64,000 nt of DNA from Setomelanomma holmii (lineage: Eukaryota > Ascomycota > Dothideomycetes > Pleosporales > Phaeosphaeriaceae): the NCBI GenBank assembly GCA_010015745.1, contig ML978188.1:186001-250000 (forward strand), in the 5' to 3' direction. The notes beneath the pieces are model-generated. The model ran no database searches and was not told the origin of the DNA. It saw nothing but the letters and a program-made list of their open reading frames with translations. Positions 10,541 through 21,900 of the stretch are shown here, in pieces. Positions within the stretch are counted from its first letter, which is position 1. Each line of letters opens with the position of its first letter. The position numbers were made by a program, and so were the translations under genes.

Positions 10541-10949
10541 ACTCCATCTAATGCGAAAGAATTGAAAATACCAGACACTGAACCATAGTTTGAGATCTTG
10601 CGAAATCCAGTTCCAACTGATGAGAACTGTGCCGCTTTGCACGCTGCAACTTGTGGCACGGGCAAAACCCGAAATCGCCCGAGCCACAACCGAGAACAAC
10701 GCGACCTGACCGGACGCTTCGCCTCAGTACCATCCCATCGCAGTCACGACTGATGATATCCGTCAGCTATGCTCACTGAACGTAGAATCGTTCATGCGAC
10801 ACCTGGCCTCCGGGGAGCGCGCGCCGCGATGAGATGCAAGGACCCCACCTCATGGCAGGCGCCAATCATGCGACGTTTCTCTTTCTCATCGCTTCTCGTG
10901 TCTGCTTTATACCTTCCTTGAAGTACGACCGTTTCCATCACTTAAGTCA

Positions 10950-12955
10950 ATGCCTCAACAACGCTATACCGGTCCAACATGTCCAATATGCACCCTGCCG
11001 GCAATCAAAAGCTTGAGTCCTTCGATTGAATCCTCAGCTTTGGGAATGATCAATATGGACGAGCTCGACTGGGAGACTGTCAACACTCTTGTACCTAAAT
11101 GCGATCTCTGCAAGCTGCTCCTTGACATTCAAAAACACTGGTCGTCTGATGAGAGAGATGGCCAGATGCCCAACGATGCGAAGAATTACCTACGAATGTG
11201 CGAGAATGGCAATTGGTGGCCTCCAGCGTTCCCACGTCGCACCATGTATTCAGTATTTGTCGATTTTGGTGAGTGGCATTGTTGTCTCTAGTGAAGTCAT
11301 CATCTAAAAGACGGAGAGATAGTGTAGCTGCAAACCGATTCCAGACGTATGAGATTTCGGACGACCCGCTATCAACGCGTTCGAGACGCCAATTCAAACA
11401 TTGGATGGGCTCTTGCGAGGCGAACCACACCAAATGTCCTGCTAAAACCAAGAGTCTTCCTAGGAGAGTTATAGATGTTCGGAGCACCACACTAAAACTA
11501 CTCGATCCCAGTCCTTCGGGCCCCCATCGTTATGTCGCGCTCAGTCATTGCTGGGGTACTTGTCGGGACTTTTTGACGACCCGTGAGAATGTTGAAAAAC
11601 GCAAGGCTGGCTTCAGCCTTGAGAGCCTGCCTGCAACCTTTCGCGACGCGGTTTTAGCGACGCGATCGCTCGACATTCCTTATCTCTGGATCGACAGTAT
11701 ATGCATCTTGCAAGGTGACAAAGAAGACTGGGAAACGGAAGGAAGCAAATTAGCGGATATCTACTCAGATGCAACAATCACCATCTGCGCCGCCAATGCC
11801 ACAGATGATGCGGAAGGCTTCATTCGGGCAAGGCAGCGTCCGCCCACGGCCACGGTGGATATTGTCTGGCCAGCATCATCCCAAAATGGGTATCAGGATC
11901 GAGCGACTCGATTCTACGTACATGGAGAGCACGATGCTCGCGCACGAAAAGACTTCCTTAGCGAGCGCGCATGGTGCCTGCAGGAGCGCTATTTAAGCCC
12001 TCGAATCATTTCATTCGAGCAAGACGCGGTACAGTGGGAATGTTTCGAGGCAAACATCCGGGAAACGAACCGTGCTGGATCTACATCCGGTCTATCACTA
12101 TTCGATGAGCGTCATGACGAACAAAGACTATATTCCAAGTGGAGTGATATGGTGGAGCACTATTCGAGGAGAGGACTTACGTACACAACCGATACCCTCC
12201 CAGCGCTCTCAGCCGTGGCGTCTCGAGCTGCACAAGCAACGGGTGATCGATACCTAGCAGGCTTGTGGAAAAGAGACCTACCACGGTGGCTGCTTTGGTA
12301 TGGCGTTAGGTACGGCGGCGGGTTCAATAGGGCGGAAAATCCCACAAGATCGGAAGTCTACCATGCACCTTCTTGGTCATGGGCTTCTTATTCCAGGTCC
12401 GTGAAGCTCCAAGCCCCTCCTTCCGAGGGGAAATATCGCCTGTTCGACACATTCACCATTGTCGATGCTTCAGTCAACGTAACAGGAAGAAACAAGTTTG
12501 GCTCCGTCGACACTGCACATCTACTCGTTCAATCTCCAGTGTTGGCGTTCAAACCAATCGCCGAGCCAAGTCACGCCTTTGAGACGGATTATCAAGGTTA
12601 CACTTCTGGTATACTCAGCTGCCCTAATGCAGATGTACCCGACGATCGCATCGAGGTTATACTCGACTATCCAGAGGAAATGCATACTGGTCACATAACC
12701 GGTATGCCAATACTATATCACGGTGGTGCCAAATACTCGAAATATCATGTAGCAGCAGGTACGCTCGAAGAAGGCGCATCAGAGTCCGCCGTTCGTAATC
12801 TGGCTATGGTCTATGGTCTACTACTCAGGCACCAAGGTGGTAAAGAAAGTGGCTCTTTCGAACGAGCAGGTGTGTTTCAGATAGGGTGGCTACCATTGGA
12901 TCGTCTCCTTGCTTTCATCAACGGTAGGCAGGCATGCGATATCACGGTTGTGTGA
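10950..12955 (+). CDS. heterokaryon incompatibility (HET) domain protein
   Basis: Two exons, 10950-11268 and 11328-12955, give about 648 aa. The 59-base intron has a GTGAGT donor and TGTAG acceptor and joins the frames in phase. A Cys-rich start (CPICTLP, CDLCKLL) precedes the HET domain. The domain shows the hallmark block RYVALSHCWG near residue 180, then FRDAVLATRSLDIPYLWIDS, then the DW..E..KLADIYSDATITICAAN block. A long variable C-terminal region follows. HET proteins act in non-self recognition and can trigger cell death when incompatible strains fuse; the partner cannot be told from sequence. HET genes are usually numerous and lineage-variable, which fits the degenerate neighbourhood. 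An alternative 38-base intron (11273-11310) is also in phase but is shorter than usual. Confidence 0.88.
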
Positions 12956-13535
12956 GAATATTCCTGCTTTCATATGCGATGAATGGACTCGGGTCGATGG
13001 TGTAACGACAATCGCTGACTGGCGTCTCCATGGCTATCTGACTTCTTTCAAGATAACTGTCTAGTCTCTAATACCTACGTGTATGGTCGCTACGCTTCCT
13101 ACCTTCATCCCAGAGATCAAATGGCAATCGAGGTCGAGCTATCAGATCCTGCTGCCAAGGATCGCGGGCCAAGTAGTTCCCGCAAAGCATATGGATACAC
13201 GTGAGGTTATCGGCTACTGGTGCCTCGAGATTCTCTTAATGGGAGATTCCTCATGTGTCTAGCCCTTGAGTTATGTTCAACTGTATTCATGGTCTTTCAC
13301 TTTTGGATCCGTTCCGAGCCACATCTGCACTGCAAACGCTATTCTCACCCTGTTCTTTCACGCACGATGGAAGCGGACGCTCTAGACCGTTGGTGAGCGT
13401 GAGAAACCTTCCTGTTCCCTATTTGTTCTTCTTGCACACTTACTCAATCAACCAGTTCCACCTACTGTCCCGAGACCCTTTCAACTGTTCGCTTTCAACT
13501 CCATCCCTGAGAATCAACCCCCCATAGTCATCGAT
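12956..13535. other. intergenic, no gene supported
   Basis: 3' flank of the HET gene. No convincing frame. Confidence 0.45.
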
Positions 13536-13826
13536 ATGTGTTTCAACTGGCTTACGTCGAGGTTAAAATTCTCGAGCCCTAGCTCCAGGGCGACGGCCGA
13601 CCGCGCTACACAAACAACGATCAACATAATGCAAGACGATGGTCCGCTTGACAAACTGAGCCAAAGCGTGAAGGATCGGCCGCCGTACAAAGAGAAGGAG
13701 GTGAAGGAGCGCCCATGGATGTTCGAGAACGCAGACAAGGATCACCTCCTTCTGTCGTTGAGTCCAAATGAACTACGGCAAACCGCAAATATTGTCAGCT
13801 TACAGTCGAAGACATCAAGAATCTGA
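13536..13826 (+). pseudogene. truncated relative of the gene at 1076-2518
   Basis: ATG at 13536, 96 aa. Residues from WMFENADKDHLLL to RQTANIV align without gaps over 27 positions to WMLKNANTERIVL...QQSANPV of the 480-aa protein at 1076-2518. Nine residues are identical (W, M, N, A, L, Q, A, N, V) and most others are conservative. The rest of that protein (about 380 residues) is absent: the frame stops at 13826. Another frame reads TVEDIKNLKPPGYGIGG before a stop, which might be an eroded continuation. The likely status is a fragment or dead copy; a short independent gene is less likely. Confidence 0.45.
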
Positions 13827-14419
13827 AGCCTCCTGGTTATGGCATCGGTGGTTGCTGAAGGAGCTGAGGTTGCCGCTAGCGGCGGTTCTTCGACATAGAC
13901 GCTTCGATAGCTTGTAGAATAATAGTATTTCTTGGGATCTTTGCATTGTGGTCGAATTGTCAACAGTTGAGTTTCTCTCTCTACATGCATCAGCGCTGCA
14001 TGATTTATGCCTAGGGAACATCGACGACGCTGTGGTGACACTAGTAAGGCGCATCATGGCAACTCAAGGAGAGCGAGAGGCTGTAAGCAAACAAGACTCC
14101 CCCCTTCCGAAGGCCCCGTGGCATCTTGTGGGGTACTGAGTTCCGCCAAGCCATTGCTCAGACCCACAGCGAGAGGCGGACACATTGCACATATTTACCT
14201 ATCGCCCAGAAAATGGCGAAGTTCAAGGGGCAGGTCCTGACAGAAGAAGCAGGAAACCATACTGAAAGAGCCAGGGAAGGACTACGAAACAATAATATAA
14301 GTAAAGGTCGATCCGCAAGGACAGTTCGAGGGCCACACATGCTAGCGTTGCACACTTAACCATCTTCAATGTGTTGTACACACATAATATGATGTGGACT
14401 AGGAGTAGAAGTCTGGGTC

Positions 14420-16642
14420 TTACCATGCTGACTTATCCAACCGATCCCCAGATGCCTTGCCGAAATGTTTAGAAACATGATCTTTCCTTGCTTCCCAATC
14501 ATCGAAAGTTGCGCCACAAAAGCCGCAATACAAAGCTCGACCCGACATGGATGGATTTTTGGTCTTCCATATCCTTGAAATTTTGTGCGCGAAGAAATGG
14601 GCCAGCGTTTTCCTCGACTTGCCGCTGTGGTGTTCTCCTTCGAGCTTGTTGATCTTAAGGTGGACATTTCGAAGGTGTTGTACCAGATGGTCCGTTCTTA
14701 AGAAAGTACGCGAATATTGTTCCTTCTCTCGACAGACTTCGAATTAGTGATGTTCCATGACGTGTCTGACGGTGACGCCATCTTCGTCGCACACACAGCA
14801 TCCTAAAATTGTACTTTGATCGAGATCGTTCTCGTGCAAGCAGCAGACCCAGTGATAAGGACAGTAATGCTTAGCCTCTTCATGCCGGACCCATTCGATA
14901 CGGTGATTGAAAAATTTCTTGCAAGGGGGCCAAGTGCAAAAGTATATTGGTTCGTGTCGCTGTGAGGCTTTTAGAAGTTGTTCGTTCTTTCCAATGTTGC
15001 CAGTGGATGACCCATAAGCTGCTTGGTATGGATTGTTGGTCTTACTGATAGCTGACATCATGGAATCCTCATGATTTGGACCTGTCCAGCTTTTGCGCCC
15101 GCGTCGAGCTCCACGAGGGTCAACTGATCTGAAACTCGGGCAACTCATCGCACTGCCGATATATCGCATTGACGTATCGGAACGAGCAATACTTGACGAA
15201 CGATGTTGCTGAGGTGAGTCGATATGCGATATATGATAATTCGATGGGTAAGCATTATTTGCGAGACTGCACAACCTTACCCCAGGGGAAGAAGCGCCTG
15301 GTTCATGTCATGGGTTGGGCTCGCGTGTTGCCTCTCGGAACAAGATATACGTCGACCGTTTCGAGGTTCCGCAGTCTGAGGATTCAAGATAAAGAGGGAA
15401 GGAGAGTCGATTTTCGAATCAGAGGAAGGCGGTGGTGTGTTGGATAGTTGACGGAATGGTGAAAGATGGAACCAGGAAGATAGTGATGGAACGGACTGCG
15501 ATGGAGACTGTGAGTCTTGTATCAATGGGGAGTTGCTCACGGGTGTGACTCCCGTTTGAGGCATCAAACACGAGCTAGGGCCGTCCTTGCGGGACCTTGC
15601 ATTAGCGAACCAAGTCCTAATCTGCTTCGGTGACAAACCGGTGGCAGCAGAAAGCTGACCAACACCATCTTTGTAGATGTAAGGATGGGCCTTGAAGCGC
15701 TCCTCTAGCACCGCCTGCTTTTGTGGTCTTATATCCGCACGTCCCACTTTGGAATCGTGATCGCATTCAGCTGTGCCTGGAGAGCTTCGTCTGCGCTTCG
15801 ATGACTTTGCTGCGGCCACCATTGGAGAGTATGGCTCTGCTATCCGGTTAGACAACACGTATGCTGACCGCTTCTCTAGGTAGTTCTCATGATATCGCAA
15901 GCGGCAGGACATCGCGCTTCTCCCAGGGAGTCGCTTGGCAATTTCGCTGTATAACATTGCCTGACCGCGCAGTTCGATCACAAGATCGTCCTCTATTGAG
16001 GTCCATATGGACGACTTTGTAACGCAAGAAGCCAGGGGATCCTGTCTCATGTCCTCCGAACTCAACACCACTTCCTGATTGGCCCGTGCAGCGTCCGCCT
16101 CTTCTGATTTCTTTGGGTTTTCTGTCTGTTTGACCGCCGTTTTCGAAGAGTCACGAGTCGGTATCTTAGCGGGATCGGGTTGCGCATTATCAGCCTCGGA
16201 CAATGGTGTTGATTCGAGGTGGTCGTCTAGCGATGCGATGAGAGCCTCAAACTCGTTGGACGGCTGGCTGTAACGACTGCGAAGCAAGCCAATGCTCAAG
16301 GTCTCTGAACTCCGATGAACCGGGGTCATCAGCTTGAGCGGACTTTGCTTGATTGGCATCCTCGATGCCATCACCAAAATCGAGGATCGTAGGGTATGGT
16401 GACCCAACATCCGGCTGAGGTAGCTCAAAGCTGTCGAGTGCCAGATCTGGCAATGTTGTGTGGTGGGGTTGCGTATCGAGAGGAATCTGCACATCTGAAT
16501 CCTGGAAGTCCCACAGCTAGTCTGGAAGGACTTCGGTCGGATCAAGTGGATCATGATTCAGGAAATCATCGAAACCGCTGGTGAACTCGAATTGGGGCAG
16601 ATGATTGTCATCCAGGCCGGAAAAGAAAGTTTGGACGTTCAT
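14420..16642 (-). pseudogene. SANT-homeobox-C2H2 transcription factor with internal stop codons
   Basis: Reading from ATG 16642: an acidic N-terminus (MNVQTFFSGLDDNHLPQFEF) hits TAG at 16519-16517, then continues in the same frame (LWDFQDSDVQIPLD). A 70-base in-phase intron (GTGATG..TTCAG, ending near 16302) leads into the main frame. That frame has a SANT/Myb-like segment (SSIWTSIEDDLVIELRGQ..SCRLRYHENYL), then a KN-type homeobox (KAHPYIYKDGVGQLSAATGL, then KQIRTWFANARSRK). After a frame change near 15279 (probably an intron from GTAAGG) comes a C2H2 region (CTWPPCKKFFNHRIEWVRHE). TAA at 14746-14744 interrupts it, followed in frame by RTFLRTDHLVQHLRNVH and a further finger (YCGFCGATFDDWEARKDHVS), ending at 14420. 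The downstream part matches the intact relative at 38345-40468. Both stops are one C-to-T change from CAG or CAA. Confidence 0.72.
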
Positions 16643-17222
16643 CGTAAGGGAAGGAGACCCGTACGAGCATCAAAGAACGGTACACCATCATGTTGCGGGG
16701 CTTCGCGGGTGAAAAGGTGGTTACAGTTAAGGCTGAGAACAACAGGGTGAGCAACTGAACATCAGGGCTACGCGATGGACGGCGGGAGCTTAGATCGCGC
16801 TTAACCTAGATGGGTCTAGCACAGAGCAGCAAGGTGATGACAGCTGGCTGCTCTCTTGCAGGCGGTATGTCGCCCACGGCCAATTTGTCTTAGGCATCGT
16901 GGTGTTTCGAAGTGTTTCGAAGCATCTTGTTGGGTCTCCGAGTGATGATCGGTGCAAGATGTTGAACAAGGCTGTTGTCCTGTATGAAGGCCCGTGTGTA
17001 GCCAGCAACGGTTCAATTCGCTCTTTCAAGTGTTGCAGCATGGTGATGAGCATAGGGGACAGAAGGTACATCAAGGAAACAAAGATCCATGATATCGCGA
17101 ATACGTTGATGCAAAAAGAATATGGGGTATCTAACACAACACCAGAACGCCCCGTGAAGGTATCCAGTACTTCTCTTTGTCCCTGAGACCGACACGAGCA
17201 ACAGCATTTTCATCCTCAATCC
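16643..17222. other. intergenic, no gene supported
   Basis: Between the broken regulator and the 3' end of SFI1. The 115-codon reverse frame here begins at GTG and has no homology-like features. Confidence 0.45.
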
Positions 17223-20200
17223 TCAACCCATCTCACCAACATCTCCAAAGCCAACTCTCCTATCTCCACCTCTACCTCTACCTCTACCTCTTCCACTCTC
17301 ACTTGAACCCGTAACAGACGCACTGAACCCACCCTCTCTCAACCTCCTCTGGAAACTCGTCAATCCACTTCCCACTCCTCTACCAGCAACCTCTACTCCA
17401 GCACTTAATTCCCGTTGCGCAGGCGGCGCACTCATTGCTCCCAGGTCTCTCCTAATTGGACTCAATACCCTATCTCGTTTCTCTGGACTAGCTGGCAACT
17501 CAGGTCTCTTCGCTCTCACAACACTACGCTTGCTAGGCGTCTTGAGATATCCTGGTTTGCCTGGTGTAGACTTATTGAGGTAGACTGAAGTGGGAGGAGG
17601 TGGCATGGGCGTCCCGCTCCAGAACGTTTCCGTGTTCGCAAGATCTCTGTCCAGACCTGCCGCAAATGCTGGATCCAAGATTGAGTCCTCGGGTATGGTT
17701 TGAGGCGGCGGACGAAGTGCAGACTGTGTTTGTGGGTAAGTGCTTGGACGTGCGGGCGTGGGGCGAAGGATGGAGCGGTGCGGTAGTGGACGTGTCGAAG
17801 ACGGTGGTGGAGGCGCGGTGAATGTGTTAGATTGTCGTTGTTGCTCAGGCGTGATGCTGAGTGACAGGTCGAGATCATGATTCAGGCCAAGCACGTTATC
17901 GTCAAAGGCAGTCCAGCCTTTCAGCCCGCGGGTTGAGTTGCCTGCTTCGAAGCCGTCGCCCTGACTTTGACCTTGATAATGACTTTGGCCGTAGGCTGAA
18001 CGTTCACCGAAGCCCTCGCCCCGCCCTTCACGTTGATCGTCATCATCGTCTCGACGGCTCCTTCTCGATCGACTTGTCGGTGTGGGGCTAACCGGTCGGT
18101 TTGCAAGTCGTTCGTTCATTTGCTCCGCCCAGAACCGGATTATAGCTCTGACATGTTTCTCAAAATTCCTCTCATACAATGCTCTCGCATTCTCTTCTTG
18201 ACGCTGTATGTTCCAAAGGCGCCAGCCAAGTTTCTTGAGGGCAGATGTGGCTGCAAGCTCGGCACTTTCCTGTCTGAGGGCGACAGCTTGAGCATTCATC
18301 GTCTGAACAGCGGCATGGCGGTCAGACCATGTGCGCAAACAGCGAATGGTTAGCCTGAAAGCGGAGACATTTGTCGCTTGCGTGTCCAGCTGGCGAAGAG
18401 TGATTGTTCGATCGTGCCATTCATGAAGCAGCAATGCACTGCCCTGCATCACCTTATTCTCCACTAAGGCGTCGGCTTGTCGGTTGAGTTGCGCAATATA
18501 CGTCGCCTTTTCCCTCCAATTCACGAACAGACGCCGTACCAGACTTGTCTTGACCGTCCTTCGTACCTGGGCATATGTATCGCGTCTTCGGTTCCGACGC
18601 GACTCTTGCGTGGCTTCACTCCATGTCTTCAATGTGCGCTTCGTCTGCACGTAGAAGCGAGCATCACCAGCCCACTTGTTCAATTGCTGGAAATGTCCCA
18701 ATCGATCCTTCATTTGATCGAAGATCCGCTGCTTAAGATTTTGCTGGAACTCCGCCACTACTGCATATTCCTCAGCGCGTCGTTGAGCAGTGATGGCTTC
18801 CATTCTCCGCAAACAAGTGCGGAGGAGCTGTGTACGCTTAAGTTGGACGAATCTTCGCTCAGCGGCATCCAGGGTGTTGCTGCGCTGATTCGTCTTTGTC
18901 ACCCATGTCAAGAACTTGGTCTCTTTCAGCTGCCGATCGTGAACTCGCTGGAAGAGGGAGACTCTTGAGGCCAGCGTCCACTTATACAGACTCTCCACCA
19001 CGAGTCGGTCATTGATGCGATCTTCGAGAGCCTTGATCCGCAGTCGATCGTTCCAGACCGTGTAGGCATTGCGGAGGACGCGCATTCGATCAACATTTCG
19101 AGCTTGTCTAGACAGCTGAGCATTATGTTGCCAGTCATGAAAGGCCGTTCGAACGATTCGGCCAGCGACTCTTTGTTGAATTTGTCGAAGTAACGGTGCA
19201 AGCTGTGTGTGCTTCTGCAAGGCCTGGAAAGCTACGGATACCAACGCAGTCTGCCTGAACTCTCCGGCTCGGATTTCGAGTGCCTGCGCATGGATCGTCT
19301 TGTTCCGCCATGTTTGAAAGGTCTTCCGCATCATTCCTCTCTCCCATCGATCAGTAGCCCACTCTCGTCTTTCTCTTAATACCTTGGCTATCTCACTCAT
19401 CTTGTGCAATGCAACTCTGCGTATGCGATCGTTCCGCCAAGCTGGGGCAGCAATTGCGCAAAACCTGAAGAACCACTCCCTGTAGATTCGTCGCACCAGG
19501 TTCTCCTCATACAAAGCGACGGCGAATTGACAATCGTCGCGGATGGTAGCGGTGCGAGCTCGCCACTTGCGCAGGAATTTTGCCAGAACAAAGTGTTGGA
19601 TCTTGAGTTCGTTGACGGCCGTAATCTCGCGCCAACCATTGAAGAATCGAGTGCGCAGAATGTGTCGTCTCGCTACAGACGTTCGCTGTACTTCATCTTC
19701 CGCGCTCTTGGCCCAGTGTGTGAAAGCCTTCGTCATCAGAAAGAGGTTCCTCGCCCTGTCTGCACGCTCCTCGAGGCGATTGAAGAAGCGTTCTGTCTCT
19801 CGACTTGACCGGCGCACACGCATAGTGTCCCGTAGCACCTCAAAGGCCACCTTCAGCACCTTTCTATCCAATGTGGCGATTGCCAGCCTATCCATATCTT
19901 CGTGAATAGACTGTCTCTCTTGAGTGCGGACCCGCCACGTCTGCAAAGAATTTCTTGTTACTCTGTGTAGCCGTTGGTCTTCGAATATCTCTGCATCGTC
20001 CATCAAGCGCGTGTCAGACGGACGGAATGGCTCAGGCGCGTATGGTGGATGTGCATGTGAAGAGCTGTGCGAAATTTCTGGGATGGGTGCATTGATACCG
20101 GGGACCTGAATGTTTGAAAGATCGAGACTCGTCGTGCGATCTGAATGCTCGCTGTCATCCGCATCGTAGGCGCCTGTTCGAGAAGTTCCTGTTCGGCCAT

Positions 20201-21010
20201 CCCGTCGTATCCGCAGGCTCCCTCGACTAGACACCGACGCGCTTCTTTTTGGTCTCGATCGTTGCTGGGCTGATGTCGATCTTCGATGCGTGTTGCCGTT
20301 CACCTTGTTACGAATGGGCATTTGCGATTGCTGATAGGAATGCGCTTCCGTGTCTGACCGAACGCGACGGCCGTTCCAGTCTGAGCCTGTTCGAGGGCGC
20401 ACTGGTAGATCACCATAGTCAGTACCTGCAACCTTGTCTGCAGTCCCGTCAAAGAAGCTGTCAAAGCTGCTTCTTTTTGAATGTCTTCCCAGTGCTGCGA
20501 CCGCGCCGCTGCGCGTTGCATCGCGTGTCTTCTCCATATTTGTCGTGATTTCAACACCTTCGCCCTCTTCATCCACTTCGATGTTGATACCCATGTCGCC
20601 CAGGACGCGCTTGAATCGTTGTAGAAGATCTTCATCGTGTCGTCTGTCCTGTTGCATGCGGAAGAGAAAGCGGTGCAGGATCGCATCGTCGCTGGGCTGC
20701 AAGCCCTGTTCTGCTAAGACATGCTCATACGCCTTGAAGAGCGCGCTGGACGAGGGCGAAGTCGGCTTGGTGGCATGCGATGATCGAGAAGATGCATGAG
20801 CAGTCCTTGAGGTACGAGAATCATGTGAAGTACGGGCACTGGGAGTCTGGGCGCGTTGAATTATATCGTAGAGAGTGAAAATAGCTGCCAAGAGTCAGTA
20901 GTTGCACCAATCCCTCCGACCTGTGAAGTCTCACCTCTATCAGTCAATTCGGCTGTCAAGGAATCATTCGTGTCCGGGTCGTCGCCATTGGGGCTCATGG
21001 GGGGTAGCAT
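17223..21010 (-). CDS. SFI1: SFI1-family spindle pole body / centrin-binding protein
   Basis: Two exons: 21010-20935 and 20884-17223 (50-base intron with GTGAGA donor and GGCAG acceptor), about 1245 aa. The frame is open upstream of 21010, but the upstream codon used as a start is TTG, so ATG 21010 is preferred. Residues up to about 330 are low-complexity Ser/Arg/Thr. The middle, roughly 340-960, is an array of about 30-residue helical repeats with the Sfi1 pattern of a hydrophobic-rich helix ending in W: for example RTRFFNGWREITAVNELK, LAKFLRKWRARTATIRDD, RIYREWFFRFC and RTVKTSLVRRLFVNWREK. Each repeat would bind one centrin (Cdc31), forming the half-bridge filament needed for spindle pole body duplication. 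The C-terminal 280 residues are Pro/Ser-rich with SP sites and RG repeats. This is a core cell-cycle gene with no sign of damage. Confidence 0.88.
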
Positions 21011-21900
21011 TCGTGCACGCGACTCGGTCGTCTCCGGCGCGTTCGCGACAACATGGGAATAACGGTCGGAAAGAGGTTGAGAAGGAATCGCCAAAAAGCG
21101 GTGCGTGTGCGCGGGGTGGTGACAGTGAAGCGCGCAAGAAGCAACTAGACATTAGAGATGAATGGGTGGTGAAGGTGGACTCTCGCACGCAAAACAACGC
21201 GCCTTTGTTGTGCAAGTGGTTAGATGACGGTTCGCGAAGTGCTGGCGCTAGTTCAAGTGGCCCGTGCTGAGTTAGAGACATGCGTTGACCTCATCGACAT
21301 GAAAGACAACTTCAAGACATCAAAAGGCGAATTTCAACGTAAAGGGCACAGAAAAAGACAAGTTCCCATAGGTCGTTCATACGTGTTGAGAGAATCCTAC
21401 GGTCATCACGATGCCTGCACGAACAAGACCAATCGACAAGCTCGCCACAGCAGTTGGAAAATGCTCAAAAGAGGTACGTCCCATAGTATTAATGGTCATA
21501 TAGCAGTTGTGCACGTGGAGCCTGCCTCACTTAGTTCTACCTTCATCGTAGCCGTGGGCTGATATTGCCATAGAGCGCGGTATACGGCAAATGTATATTC
21601 GCAGACTACAACAACGTTCACAAAGACAAATGCGCCACTGAGTTCATGAAGTTGAAAGAGTGCTACTTGGTATGTTGCCCAATTCGACCCGCCCGCTGGA
21701 GCTGGAATGGTGTTGACTATACCATAGAAAGCATACAAGCAACGGTAGCATAACACATGAAGCGCGTTGCAAAACCAGGATTGTACATATTTGCATCACG
21801 GCTGCATGAGACGGCGTACATTGAAAGACTTTATTCGTTCACGACTTCACCTTGTCTATCTCGCTTTTGACAGCACGACGTTACACCTAATCTTCAGACC
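21011..21900. other. intergenic, no gene supported
   Basis: Promoter side of SFI1 and 3' side of the isoleucyl-tRNA synthetase gene. No convincing frame. Confidence 0.5.

Noticed and set aside
11273..11310. 38-base intron in the HET gene
   Set aside because: In phase but shorter than other introns here; the 59-base GTGAGT..TGTAG intron is in phase and more typical.
16517..16519. TAG at 16519 explained away by splicing
   Set aside because: In-phase introns that would remove it need a poor GTTTCG donor, while the surrounding sequence looks coding. Kept as a nonsense codon, with the caveat noted.
14420..16642. Possible mating-type homeodomain locus
   Set aside because: The homeobox is KN-like and fused to SANT and C2H2 modules; no alpha-box or HMG-box partner or SLA2/APN2 neighbours were seen.
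16790..17137. Reverse frame of 115 codons with hydrophobic start
   Set aside because: Begins at GTG, with no ATG in a sensible place, no signal or domain, and it lies in the SFI1 3' flank.
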